The notes below the pieces were generated by a model that did no database searches, had not been told where the DNA came from, and saw nothing but the letters and a program-made list of their open reading frames with translations. Below are positions 15,885-22,188 of a DNA stretch of 25,760 nucleotides, in pieces. Made by a program: the position numbers and the translations under genes. Numbering within the stretch: position 1 is the first letter of the stretch; each line of letters begins with the position of its first letter. This DNA is from Negativicutes bacterium (GTDB lineage: Bacteria > Bacillota_C > Negativicutes > Sporomusales_B > JARLHX01), in contig JARLHY010000198.1 of NCBI GenBank assembly GCA_031292015.1, forward strand, positions 1 to 25,760, written 5' to 3'.

Positions 15885-16793
15885 ATGGCATTGAACGCCA
15901 AAACCATGACCAACACCGAGTACTTTTACGGTCACAAGGCCTGCGGCGGCTGCGGCGGAAGCCTCGCCATAAGGCTTGCCCTGAAGGTGCTGGGACCGCG
16001 TACTTATTCCGCCGTTCCCCCCAACTGCATGGCGACGGTGGGCTTCATCTTTCCCCATATGACCTTTTTCACCAACGCGATGATCACCCCGTTCGCCGCC
16101 ACCGGCGCGGTTCTGTCCGGCATCGAAGCCGGAGCCCGGGCGCTGGGGATCAAAGATTTCTCCGCCGTTGGTTTTGCCGGCGACGGCGGCACCGCCGACA
16201 TCGGCATTCAGGCCCTGTCCGGGGCCATCGACCGGGGCGACCGGATTATCTATATCTGCTACGACAACGAAGCCTACATGAACACCGGCATCCAAAAAAG
16301 CGGCCTGACTCCTTACGGAACCAAAACAACCACTTCGCCTGCCGGTGTGAATAAACCGGGCTCGACCCGTCCGAAGAAAAACATGTTCGAGATCGTGGCG
16401 GCCCATGGCATCGAATATGCCGCCACAGCCAGCATGGGTTACCCCGAGGACTACATCCGCAAGCTGGAAAAAGCCAAAGCGGCGCAGGGAACCTCTTATA
16501 TCCATATTCTGGCGCCCTGTCCCACCGGCTGGGGCTACGACTCCGCTTTGAGCGTCGCCATCGGCAAGGAAGCCGTGGACTGTGGACTGTGGTACCTCGC
16601 CGAATACGAAAACGACGGTTTCGTATTGAATAAGAATCCCGGCGAGTTTCTGCCTGTAAACGAATACCTCGGCAAACAAAGTCGTTTTTCCCACCTGACG
16701 GACGAAGATTTTGCAACAATCACGACCATGCGTGACACGAAATGGGCCAAAATCCGCCGGGACTGGAAACCCGTAGGAAAAGCAAGTCAGTAG
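15885..16793 (+). CDS. porB: Pyruvate (2-oxoacid):ferredoxin oxidoreductase, beta subunit
   Basis: 302 residues from ATG 15885, which has AAGGAG eight bases upstream; a GTG at 15876 lies within that site. It carries the thiamine-diphosphate motif GDGGTADIGIQ through ICYDNEAYMNTG. Conserved cysteines (C20 and C23 in KACGGCGG, one in PPNCMATVG, one in LAPCPTGWGYD) match the [4Fe-4S] ligands of beta subunits. The complex oxidises 2-oxoacid plus CoA to acyl-CoA and carbon dioxide, reducing ferredoxin, and can run in reverse. Last of the por set; the altronate-dehydratase-like gene starts 98 bases later. Confidence 0.93.
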   Translation: MALNAKTMTNTEYFYGHKACGGCGGSLAIRLALKVLGPRTYSAVPPNCMATVGFIFPHMTFFTNAMITPFAATGAVLSGIEAGARALGIKDFSAVGFAGDGGTADIGIQALSGAIDRGDRIIYICYDNEAYMNTGIQKSGLTPYGTKTTTSPAGVNKPGSTRPKKNMFEIVAAHGIEYAATASMGYPEDYIRKLEKAKAAQGTSYIHILAPCPTGWGYDSALSVAIGKEAVDCGLWYLAEYENDGFVLNKNPGEFLPVNEYLGKQSRFSHLTDEDFATITTMRDTKWAKIRRDWKPVGKASQ

Positions 16794-16856
16794 CAAGACC
16801 TGCTTTGCCGCGGTGAACAGCTGATGACAGGAGGCATACGCAGATTGTATAGGCCT

Positions 16857-16887
16857 TCCCGCAGTGCGGGAGAAAAAAAGGGGGGGG
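16857..16887 (+). promoter_or_regulatory. Inverted repeat and A7/G8 tract before the uxaA-like gene
   Basis: A perfect 7-1-7 inverted repeat TCCCGCA-G-TGCGGGA (16857-16871) is directly followed by seven A and eight G residues (16873-16887). The G-run serves as the only visible ribosome-binding site for GTG 16892. The repeat could be an operator or a small hairpin that governs access to this site. Confidence 0.4.
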
Positions 16888-16891
16888 AAGA

Positions 16892-18388
16892 GTGGATTTT
16901 ATTCAGATTCATCCTGATGATCAAGTAGCGGTATCCACCAGAGCGCTGCAAAAAGGGGAGGTGATAACCGTATCGGCCGGCGCCATCACCGTTCTAGAGG
17001 ATATCCCCGCGTGTCACAAAATAGCCGTCACGCCGATCAAAAAGGGAACCCAGGTCCTGAAATACGGTTGCCCCTTTGGTGTCGCCACCGAAGATATCGC
17101 CATCGGGCGCTGGGTCCATACCCATAACGTAAAATCGACCCTCGAAGGCACCATGACCTACAGCTATCGGCCCCAAGCCACTCAGACGACGCCCGGTAAC
17201 AAGGCTTCAGGCAAACAGTTCCAGGGTTATCTGCGCAAAGACGGCCAAGCGGGAATACGCAACTATGTTTTTGTCATCCCCTCGGTTTCTTGCGCCAACG
17301 GTCCGGCCAGGGCGATCACCGACCAGGCCAACAAACTTTTTCCTGTTTCCGACAACTTCGACGGCTTCATCGTTCTGCCGCACGCCTATGGCTGCAGCCA
17401 ATCCGGCGAGGATCTGCTAAACCTACAGAAGATCCTGACCGGCGTGGCCCGCAGTCCAAATGCCGGCGGGGTGCTGTTCGTCAGCCTCGGCTGCGAGGTC
17501 AACGCCGTCCCCACCTTCCGGCCGCTGCTCGCTGACGCTGATCCGCAGGCCATCAAGTATCTCATCATGCAAGAGGAAACCGATGAAATCCAGGCCGGCC
17601 TGGACCTGTGCCGCGAGCTTCACGGCTACGCCGCAGGTTTTAGCCGCCAGCCGCTCCCGCTGTCCAAGCTGGTGCTGGGCCTCAACTGCGGCGGCTCGGA
17701 CGGCCTGTCCGGGATCACCGCCAACCCGCTGGTGGGCGACATGAGTGACCTGGCCATCCCTGACGGGGCCAGTGTGGTTATGACCGAGGTGCCGGAAATG
17801 TTCGGGGCGGAGCAGTTTCTCATGAACCGGGCCCAGGACAGGGCGGTTTACGACTCCATCGTGGATCTCATCAACAACTATAAACTCTATTTCGAAAGCC
17901 ACGGTGAAACGGCGCACGGCAACCTCACCCAGGGTAATCAGGCGGGCGGCCTGACGACGCTGGAAGAAAAATCCCTGGGCTGCATTCAAAAAGGCGGCGT
18001 CTCACCGGTGACGGACGTGCTGCTTTCCGGCGAGCACCTGCGTCGTCCTGGTCTTGTTCTCCTCAGCGGTCCGGGCAATGACTTCATCGGAATCACGTCC
18101 CAGATCGCCGCAGGCTGCAACCTGATTGTATTCACCACCGGCCGCGGCACCCCGGGCGGTTTTGCCGCCCCAACCTTCCGGATCTCTTCCAACACCGCCC
18201 TGTACGAGCAGAAGAAACACTGGATCGATTTCAACGCCGGCGGACTGCTGTCCGGGGAAGACCGCCAGAAGCTGGCCGCCGTTCTCTACGAGCGGATCCT
18301 CGATACCGCCAACGGCACCTACCGTACCCGTAACGAAGTGAACAAATACTATGAGATCGGCATTTCCAAGCAAGGCATTACGCTGTAA
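16892..18388 (+). CDS. uxaA: UxaA-family (altronate/galactarate) dehydratase
   Basis: 498 residues, the size of fused UxaA. An N-terminal SAF-like domain (about 1-100, with VSTRALQKGEVI and THNVKSTL) precedes the UxaA core, which opens with FQGYLRKDGQAGIRNYVFVI and contains LPHAYGCSQSGEDLLN, SLGCEVNAV, LNCGGSDGLSG and TTGRGTPGGF. Family members remove water from sugar acids, giving 2-keto-3-deoxy acids; cysteines and histidines bind the catalytic iron. Altronate is the best guess, but galactarate or a related acid is possible. Start is GTG 16892, preceded by a run of eight G. Between porB and an acid-sugar type MFS transporter, it suggests a route from imported sugar acid to pyruvate, though KDG kinase and aldolase are not here. 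Confidence 0.85.
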   Translation: MDFIQIHPDDQVAVSTRALQKGEVITVSAGAITVLEDIPACHKIAVTPIKKGTQVLKYGCPFGVATEDIAIGRWVHTHNVKSTLEGTMTYSYRPQATQTTPGNKASGKQFQGYLRKDGQAGIRNYVFVIPSVSCANGPARAITDQANKLFPVSDNFDGFIVLPHAYGCSQSGEDLLNLQKILTGVARSPNAGGVLFVSLGCEVNAVPTFRPLLADADPQAIKYLIMQEETDEIQAGLDLCRELHGYAAGFSRQPLPLSKLVLGLNCGGSDGLSGITANPLVGDMSDLAIPDGASVVMTEVPEMFGAEQFLMNRAQDRAVYDSIVDLINNYKLYFESHGETAHGNLTQGNQAGGLTTLEEKSLGCIQKGGVSPVTDVLLSGEHLRRPGLVLLSGPGNDFIGITSQIAAGCNLIVFTTGRGTPGGFAAPTFRISSNTALYEQKKHWIDFNAGGLLSGEDRQKLAAVLYERILDTANGTYRTRNEVNKYYEIGISKQGITL

Positions 18389-18407
18389 TATACGCACCTT
18401 ATATATT

Positions 18408-18460
18408 GTAAAATCACACTTTAACCTGCCTTGACGGCAAGCATGACCAAGTAAAATCAC
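18408..18460 (+). repeat. Direct repeat GTAAAATCAC, two copies
   Basis: Identical 10-mers at 18408-18417 and 18451-18460, 43 bases apart (about four helical turns), lie between uxaA and the MFS gene. They could be paired operators; chance is not excluded. Confidence 0.3.
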
Positions 18461-18478
18461 CAATCTCTTATTTGACAA

Positions 18479-18526
18479 AGTTCCCAGGGTTTCTACCCCA
18501 AAGCCGGTATCAACCGGCTACGAACT
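18479..18526 (+). ncRNA. Candidate structured leader (three-way junction) of the MFS gene
   Basis: An outer stem AGTTC/GAACT (18479-18483 with 18522-18526) encloses two hairpins, GGGT-TTCT-ACCC (18487-18498) and a 7-bp AGCCGGT-ATCA-ACCGGCT (18502-18519). Together they form a compact three-way junction 65 bases ahead of the GTG. No terminator-like stem with T-run lies between it and the gene. I do not match it to a known riboswitch class. Confidence 0.35.
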
Positions 18527-18590
18527 GTTCAGTGGTTTGGTTCTGACTTGGCAAAGTGTCTGATTAGCAATAAAACGGAGGGGTGTTACT

Positions 18591-19910
18591 GTGACCTATG
18601 AGGAAATGGAAAAGCAGGTAATGGGCAAAGTCAACCTGCGATTGCTCCCGTATTTGATCTTCGTCTATTTCGTCTGTTATCTCGACCGGGTAAACGTAGG
18701 GTTTGCCGCCTTGACAATGAACAAAGACCTGGGCTTTACGGCCACCATGTATGGCTGGGGCGCCGGCATCTTTTTCCTAGCCTATTTTATGTTTGAAGTA
18801 CCCAGCAACATTCTGTTGGAAAAATTCGGCGCCAGGCGTTGGATCGCCCGGATTATGGTGAGTTGGGGACTGGTATCCACCCTGATGTTTATGGTGCAGG
18901 GGGTTACCAGTTTTCTCGCCTGCCGCTTCCTGCTCGGGGTTGCGGAAGCCGGCTTCTTCCCGGGAATCATCTTCTATTTCACCAATTGGTATCCGGCCCA
19001 TCACCGGGCCAAAGTCGTATCCAGATTCATGATCGCGACGCCTTTCGCCTCGATGATCGGGTCGCCGCTTTCGGCCTGGATTCTTGGGCTGGATGGCTGG
19101 ATGGGGCTGGCGGGCTGGAAATGGCTCTTCATCCTCGAAGGATTTCCGGCGGTAATCTGTGGCGTTATCACCTTTTATTATCTGACCGACCGGCCGCGGG
19201 ACGCCAAATGGCTCCAACCCGAGGAGCGGGAATGGCTGCAGACCCGGCTTGATCAGGAACGGGCCAAAGTGGAATCGGTCCGCAAGTACAAACTCAAGGA
19301 TGCGCTGCTCAGCGGCCACGTCTTCGTGCTGGCTCTGATCTATCTGAGCACCCAGATTACCACCTATGGCTTCAATATGTGGATACCGCAGATTGTTAAG
19401 AATTTTGGCGGCTTCAGCAACCTTGAAGTCGGGTTCATCGCCGCGATTCCCTTTCTCTGCGCCGGCATCGGGATGGTTATCTGGGGCTACAGCTCTGACC
19501 GGAACATGGAGCGCAAGTGGCACCTGATCGTAGCCATGACTCTGGCCGGCTCCGGCTTGATCGCCAGCTCCTTCTTCCCCAACAGTCCGATGGCCGCGAT
19601 CATCTGCATGTCGTTCAGCGCCATCGGCATCTGGTCCCTGCTGGGAGTCTTCTGGACGCTGCCGCCGATGTTTCTCACCGGCGCCGCGGCCGCCGGCGGT
19701 ATCGCCCTGGTCAATTCCGTCGGCAACTTGGGCGGCTTCTTCGGGCCTTTCGCCATGGGCTGGTTGAAAGACGCCACCGGAAGCTTTTCCGCCGGACTTG
19801 TCGCCATCGGCAGCGCTATCATCGTCGGCGCTTTCCTGGCCTATCTCCTGACCTCCAGTCTCCAGAAAACCGAGAAGGTTCCCGCTGCCAAGACCCAGGC
19901 TCCCGGCTAA
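18591..19910 (+). CDS. MFS transporter, anion:cation symporter (acid sugar/tartrate type)
   Basis: 439 residues with about 12 transmembrane helices split by a cytoplasmic loop near 200-240. Family marks are YLDRVNVGFAALTMNKDLGF in helix 1, FFLAYFMFEVPSNILLEKFGAR between helices 2 and 3, and RFLLGVAEAGFFPGIIFYFTNWYP. These identify the anion:cation symporter family, which takes up hexuronates, galactonate, tartrate or phthalate with protons. The start is GTG 18591 behind ACGGAGGGG. The preceding uxaA suggests a sugar acid as cargo. The 200-base leader contains repeats and a foldable element, implying separate control. Confidence 0.88.
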   Translation: MTYEEMEKQVMGKVNLRLLPYLIFVYFVCYLDRVNVGFAALTMNKDLGFTATMYGWGAGIFFLAYFMFEVPSNILLEKFGARRWIARIMVSWGLVSTLMFMVQGVTSFLACRFLLGVAEAGFFPGIIFYFTNWYPAHHRAKVVSRFMIATPFASMIGSPLSAWILGLDGWMGLAGWKWLFILEGFPAVICGVITFYYLTDRPRDAKWLQPEEREWLQTRLDQERAKVESVRKYKLKDALLSGHVFVLALIYLSTQITTYGFNMWIPQIVKNFGGFSNLEVGFIAAIPFLCAGIGMVIWGYSSDRNMERKWHLIVAMTLAGSGLIASSFFPNSPMAAIICMSFSAIGIWSLLGVFWTLPPMFLTGAAAAGGIALVNSVGNLGGFFGPFAMGWLKDATGSFSAGLVAIGSAIIVGAFLAYLLTSSLQKTEKVPAAKTQAPG

Positions 19911-19940
19911 AGGGGCCAGCGTCTTCACACAGCAGTAAAG

Positions 19941-19982
19941 AATGCAGCCAGCAAAGCCTGTCAAGGCTTTGCTGGCTGCATT
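19941..19982 (+). terminator. Perfect 19-bp hairpin after the MFS gene
   Basis: 19941-19959 pairs perfectly with 19964-19982 (core GCAGCCAGCAAAGCC) around a 4-base loop. Only a weak T-stretch follows. It lies 30 bases after the stop and also ahead of the end of the minus-strand 49-aa gene, so it probably ends transcripts or protects 3' ends on both sides. Confidence 0.65.
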
Positions 19983-20026
19983 CATATAACCGGAGTTTTT
20001 CCTCTGCGGTATCCTTCGTCCTGACC

Positions 20027-20176
20027 CTAATCAGGATCGATTTCCTCTAAGCGCACCTTCGTCCGGTACTTGAGCGGAAAGGAAGAGGCCACATCAAAAT
20101 AAGCATCGACATAACTATGACCGCTAACAAAGTTTTCCGTTTCTGCACCGTCGATAAATACCCGGTAGGTTGGCAT
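20027..20176 (-). CDS. Small protein of unknown function (49 aa)
   Basis: On the minus strand an ATG at 20176 is preceded by GGGAGGTGA at about nine bases and followed by a clean 49-residue frame ending at TAG 20027. The sequence starts MPTYRVFIDGAETENFVSG and ends KVRLEEIDPD: a beta-strand opening, an aromatic middle (SYVDAYFDVASSF) and an acidic tail. There is no cysteine, signal or membrane segment, and I recognise no family. The excellent ribosome-binding site and its own orientation make it likely to be real. Convergent with the MFS gene. Confidence 0.6.
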   Translation of the reverse strand: MPTYRVFIDGAETENFVSGHSYVDAYFDVASSFPLKYRTKVRLEEIDPD

Positions 20177-20230
20177 GAAGCATCACCTCCCGATTAGTGT
20201 GAGATGGTTGAAGGATGATTTATCCCAGGT

Positions 20231-20263
20231 ATTTTTTGGTCTGCCGCTCACAGACCAAAAAAT
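20231..20263. repeat. 13-bp inverted repeat between divergent small genes
   Basis: ATTTTTTGGTCTG (20231-20243) and CAGACCAAAAAAT (20251-20263) form a perfect inverted repeat with a 7-base centre. The T-run is on the 5' side on both strands, so it is not a normal terminator. It sits between the divergent 49-aa and 45-aa genes, where a shared operator would be expected. Confidence 0.5.
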
Positions 20264-20338
20264 TACCACCGGACTGTCGGAATACATCGTCGCTGAGCGA
20301 TCAATACTGGATATAGGCAAATGAGAGGAGGACCCGTA

Positions 20339-20476
20339 TTGCTGCAATCAACCCGCCGCCGATTCGTTACGCCCGAAACCAAGCTGTGTCCACGATGTGG
20401 CGGCCCGGCGGCCAAACAACCCGGAACCCACTCCAGCATCCAGCACTGGTGCTGCAAGTGCCGGTCATGGTCGTGA
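20339..20476 (+). CDS. Small zinc-ribbon protein (45 aa)
   Basis: A TTG start sits seven bases behind AGAGGAGG (20324-20331) and opens a 45-residue frame ending at TGA 20474-20476. It has one CPRC pair (C17, C20) and a second cluster C38-C39-x-C41, separated by 17 residues, the layout of a single zinc ribbon, with basic Arg residues near the N-terminus (STRRRF). An in-frame ATG at 20321 would add six residues but lies upstream of the ribosome-binding site. It may bind nucleic acid or a protein partner; no specific function can be read. Confidence 0.6.
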   Translation: MLQSTRRRFVTPETKLCPRCGGPAAKQPGTHSSIQHWCCKCRSWS

Positions 20477-20616
20477 AGTCTACTGTCGTTTTACCTGTTC
20501 CGATACAGAACCCATAGGCGAAGAATGACCTGTTGCCGGTCGAAACGCCGCCCCGCGATAATTTTGGACTGCAGCGGGTATACTGATAGCAGCCTGCAGA
20601 CGAAAGGGGAAGCGTG

Positions 20617-21009
20617 ATGACAAAGGATTATGCAGACAACGGCGTGACGATCAATCCGGCCAACCCGTTGTACCATGATAGCGTGGAAATCGTCTATGAG
20701 GGTCTGTTGTCAGGCAGCGGCGCCAGCGAAGTTTTCGCCCACGTCGGCTTTGATCTGGATTGGAAAGCCGTTCAGGACTATCGGATGGAGAAAACCGGTC
20801 ATGGTTTTACAACCACCGTTTTTCTTCCTGAAGATGCGACTATCCTTAATATCTGTTTCCGGGATCCGGTTGGCAACTGGGATAATAACTCCGGGTCGAA
20901 TTATACATTTACTATGGAAGCGAAACACTCACCCGTCAATCCGAATTACTCCTTTCTTACCGAGACTGGGGAGGATCTGACCAAGCTGCTTACAGGCGAT
21001 TTCAGCTAA
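20617..21009 (+). CDS. Stand-alone CBM25-like starch/glycogen-binding protein
   Basis: 130 residues from ATG 20617, seven bases after a GGGG core; GTG 20614 is too near the site. Residues about 10-105 look like one carbohydrate-binding module of the CBM25/CBM53 type: GVTINPANPLYHDSVEIVYEG, then FAHVGFD, TVFLPEDATILNICFRDPVG and NWDNNSGSNYTFTM, with tryptophans and aromatics placed as in starch-binding modules. There is no signal peptide and no catalytic domain, so it should act in the cytoplasm, perhaps on glycogen or as an enzyme adaptor. A terminator follows, so it is transcribed alone. Confidence 0.75.
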   Translation: MTKDYADNGVTINPANPLYHDSVEIVYEGLLSGSGASEVFAHVGFDLDWKAVQDYRMEKTGHGFTTTVFLPEDATILNICFRDPVGNWDNNSGSNYTFTMEAKHSPVNPNYSFLTETGEDLTKLLTGDFS

Positions 21010-21028
21010 GCTCTGACGTTGGGATCAC

Positions 21029-21057
21029 GGAACCGGGATTTTTCCTGGTTCCTTTTT
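21029..21057 (+). terminator. Intrinsic terminator of the CBM25-like gene
   Basis: A 10-bp stem GGAACCGGGA/TCCTGGTTCC (21029-21038 with 21043-21052, one G-T pair), a T4 loop and a TTTTT tail. Confidence 0.88.
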
Positions 21058-21119
21058 CATTTCCCCCGCTATTAGCCGACCCGATCAGCAGGATAAAGCG
21101 GGGTGTTAAAAATTTGGGA

Positions 21120-21148
21120 TTGACATCGGTTTACAAATAATGGAAAAT
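21120..21148 (+). promoter_or_regulatory. Promoter of the flavin-reductase-like gene
   Basis: A consensus -35 TTGACA (21120-21125), 17-base spacer and weak -10 GAAAAT (21143-21148), followed by AGAGGAGG at 21161. Confidence 0.5.
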
Positions 21149-21177
21149 CAACTTGAGTGGAGAGGAGGTCTTATGAA

Positions 21178-21681
21178 ATGTCCAGGGAAATCAGCTGTAA
21201 CGAATACGCCGGGAAAGTCCTCGACATGATCGAAAAAGGAGCCTTCCTGACAACAGCAACCGACAATAAAACGAACACCATGACCATCGGCTGGGGTAGC
21301 GTCGGCGTCATCTGGGGAAAACCGATATTTACCGTTTTGGTGAGGCAGTCCCGCTTTACCCGCGATTTAATCGAGGAAAGCGGCGAGTTTACTGTCAGCA
21401 TACCTTTTGGCGACATGAGGGAGGCTCTGAATTTCTGTGGCTCAAAATCGGGCCGTGATTTTAACAAATTCAACGCCGCCGGCTTGGTCCTGGAGCCGGG
21501 AAAAAAGGTCGCGACACCGGTGATAGCCGGCTGCAACCTCCATTATGAGTGCAAGATCGTCTACAAACAACCCATGATCCCGACGGCCCTCGACCGAGGC
21601 TACCAAAACAGGTGTTACAAAAAAGGGGACTATCACACCATGTACTTTGGCGAAATCATCGCCGCCTATGTCACCGAATGA
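21178..21681 (+). CDS. Flavin reductase-like (flavoredoxin-type) protein
   Basis: 167 residues of the flavin-reductase-like split-barrel family. The pattern GAFLTTATDNKTNTMTIGWGSVGVIWGKP, then VLVRQSRFTRDLI, FTVSIPFG and CGSKSGRDFNKF is typical of flavoredoxin-like FMN proteins of anaerobes. ATG 21178 is nine bases from AGGAGG; the in-frame GTG 21157 precedes that site. Such proteins bind FMN and pass electrons, or reduce flavin with NAD(P)H; the partner is unknown. It has its own promoter and is followed at 96 bases by a small gene of unknown role. Confidence 0.88.
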   Translation: MSREISCNEYAGKVLDMIEKGAFLTTATDNKTNTMTIGWGSVGVIWGKPIFTVLVRQSRFTRDLIEESGEFTVSIPFGDMREALNFCGSKSGRDFNKFNAAGLVLEPGKKVATPVIAGCNLHYECKIVYKQPMIPTALDRGYQNRCYKKGDYHTMYFGEIIAAYVTE

Positions 21682-21743
21682 TCTGCGAGCAATCTTCCGG
21701 CTGACCGGCGTGCGACGCCGCTCAGCGGCATGAAAGCTGATAG

Positions 21744-21764
21744 CAAGGGGCAAAATACCCCTTG
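21744..21764 (+). promoter_or_regulatory. Hairpin abutting the ribosome-binding site of the 72-aa gene
   Basis: CAAGGGG (21744-21750) pairs with CCCCTTG (21758-21764) around CAAAATA. The last paired G is also the first G of the GGAGG site (21764-21768), so folding could limit ribosome access. Confidence 0.4.
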
Positions 21765-21777
21765 GAGGTGTCTAACG

Positions 21778-21996
21778 ATGAAAAAAACAGCCAGCGAATC
21801 CTTCGGGTCGGAATACTGCATGAGCGCAGGCGATAACGCCGCTTCCAGAAAGCAAATCAACGCTTCCATCGTCTCCAAAGCCACCGCCAATGAACACTCC
21901 TTCCGGGAGGCCGTCATGGCCGGCCTGGAGGAAAATAGCGGCGAAAAAGCAAAGAACGGCTACAGCGCCCCACCGGCCGTGCCGCCCAAGTCCTGA
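21778..21996 (+). CDS. Small protein of unknown function (72 aa)
   Basis: An ATG at 21778, seven bases after TGGAGGTG, opens a 72-residue frame. An in-frame ATG 21730 lies ahead of the ribosome-binding site and is dropped. The chain is hydrophilic (start MKKTASESFGSEYCMSAGDN, a likely helix around HSFREAVMAGLEENSG, Pro-rich end SAPPAVPPKS). There is one cysteine, no signal and no known domain. A strong terminator begins two bases after the stop. Confidence 0.6.
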   Translation: MKKTASESFGSEYCMSAGDNAASRKQINASIVSKATANEHSFREAVMAGLEENSGEKAKNGYSAPPAVPPKS

Positions 21997-21998
21997 GC

Positions 21999-22037
21999 AA
22001 AGAAATTCCACAGCCAATTGGCTGTGGAATTTCTTTT
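21999..22037 (+). terminator. Intrinsic terminator of the 72-aa gene
   Basis: 21999-22015 pairs perfectly with 22020-22036 (17 bp, core TTCCACAGCC/GGCTGTGGAA) around AATT, ending in TTTT. It is palindromic and could also work in reverse. Confidence 0.88.
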
Positions 22038-22047
22038 ATTGCCGGCG

Positions 22048-22064
22048 CATTGCCAAATGCAATG
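22048..22064 (+). promoter_or_regulatory. Candidate operator upstream of hcp
   Basis: A perfect inverted repeat CATTGC-CAAAT-GCAATG lies 125 bases before hcp. A second short palindrome TTGTC-A-GACAA (22093-22103) lies nearer. Either could bind a nitrosative-stress regulator, but neither matches a consensus I can name with confidence. Confidence 0.4.
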
Positions 22065-22188
22065 TGGTTTTTTTGTCGAACAAGGGAATATATTGTCAGA
22101 CAACGAATAGATAGATTGATAGCTTTTTTTCGGATAAACTCAAGTTTTCTGCGTATTTGCATCATAAAAATTAACGGAGGGATCGCGT

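Noticed and set aside
18487..18526. Purine riboswitch resemblance (GTTTCTACC followed by a hairpin)
   Set aside because: The junction string is similar, but the expected P1 and P2 stems, loop-loop pairing and downstream switch are not found, and those bases pair in a simpler hairpin here.
18777..19985. Long minus-strand open frame (402 codons) opposite the MFS gene
   Set aside because: It lies almost wholly opposite a clear transporter, has a charged low-complexity composition typical of antisense frames in GC-rich genes, and matches no family. Similar frames at 3677-4639, 15756-16796 and 22924-23772 were dropped for the same reason.
20231..20263. Rho-independent terminator
   Set aside because: The T-run is part of the 5' arm on both strands, so no T-tract follows the stem in either direction.
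22165..22176. AAAATTAAC before hcp (and at 25555) as further copies of the shared 12-mer
   Set aside because: Only a shorter core matches, one copy runs into the ribosome-binding site and the other overlaps the -10 box; AT-rich promoter composition explains them.
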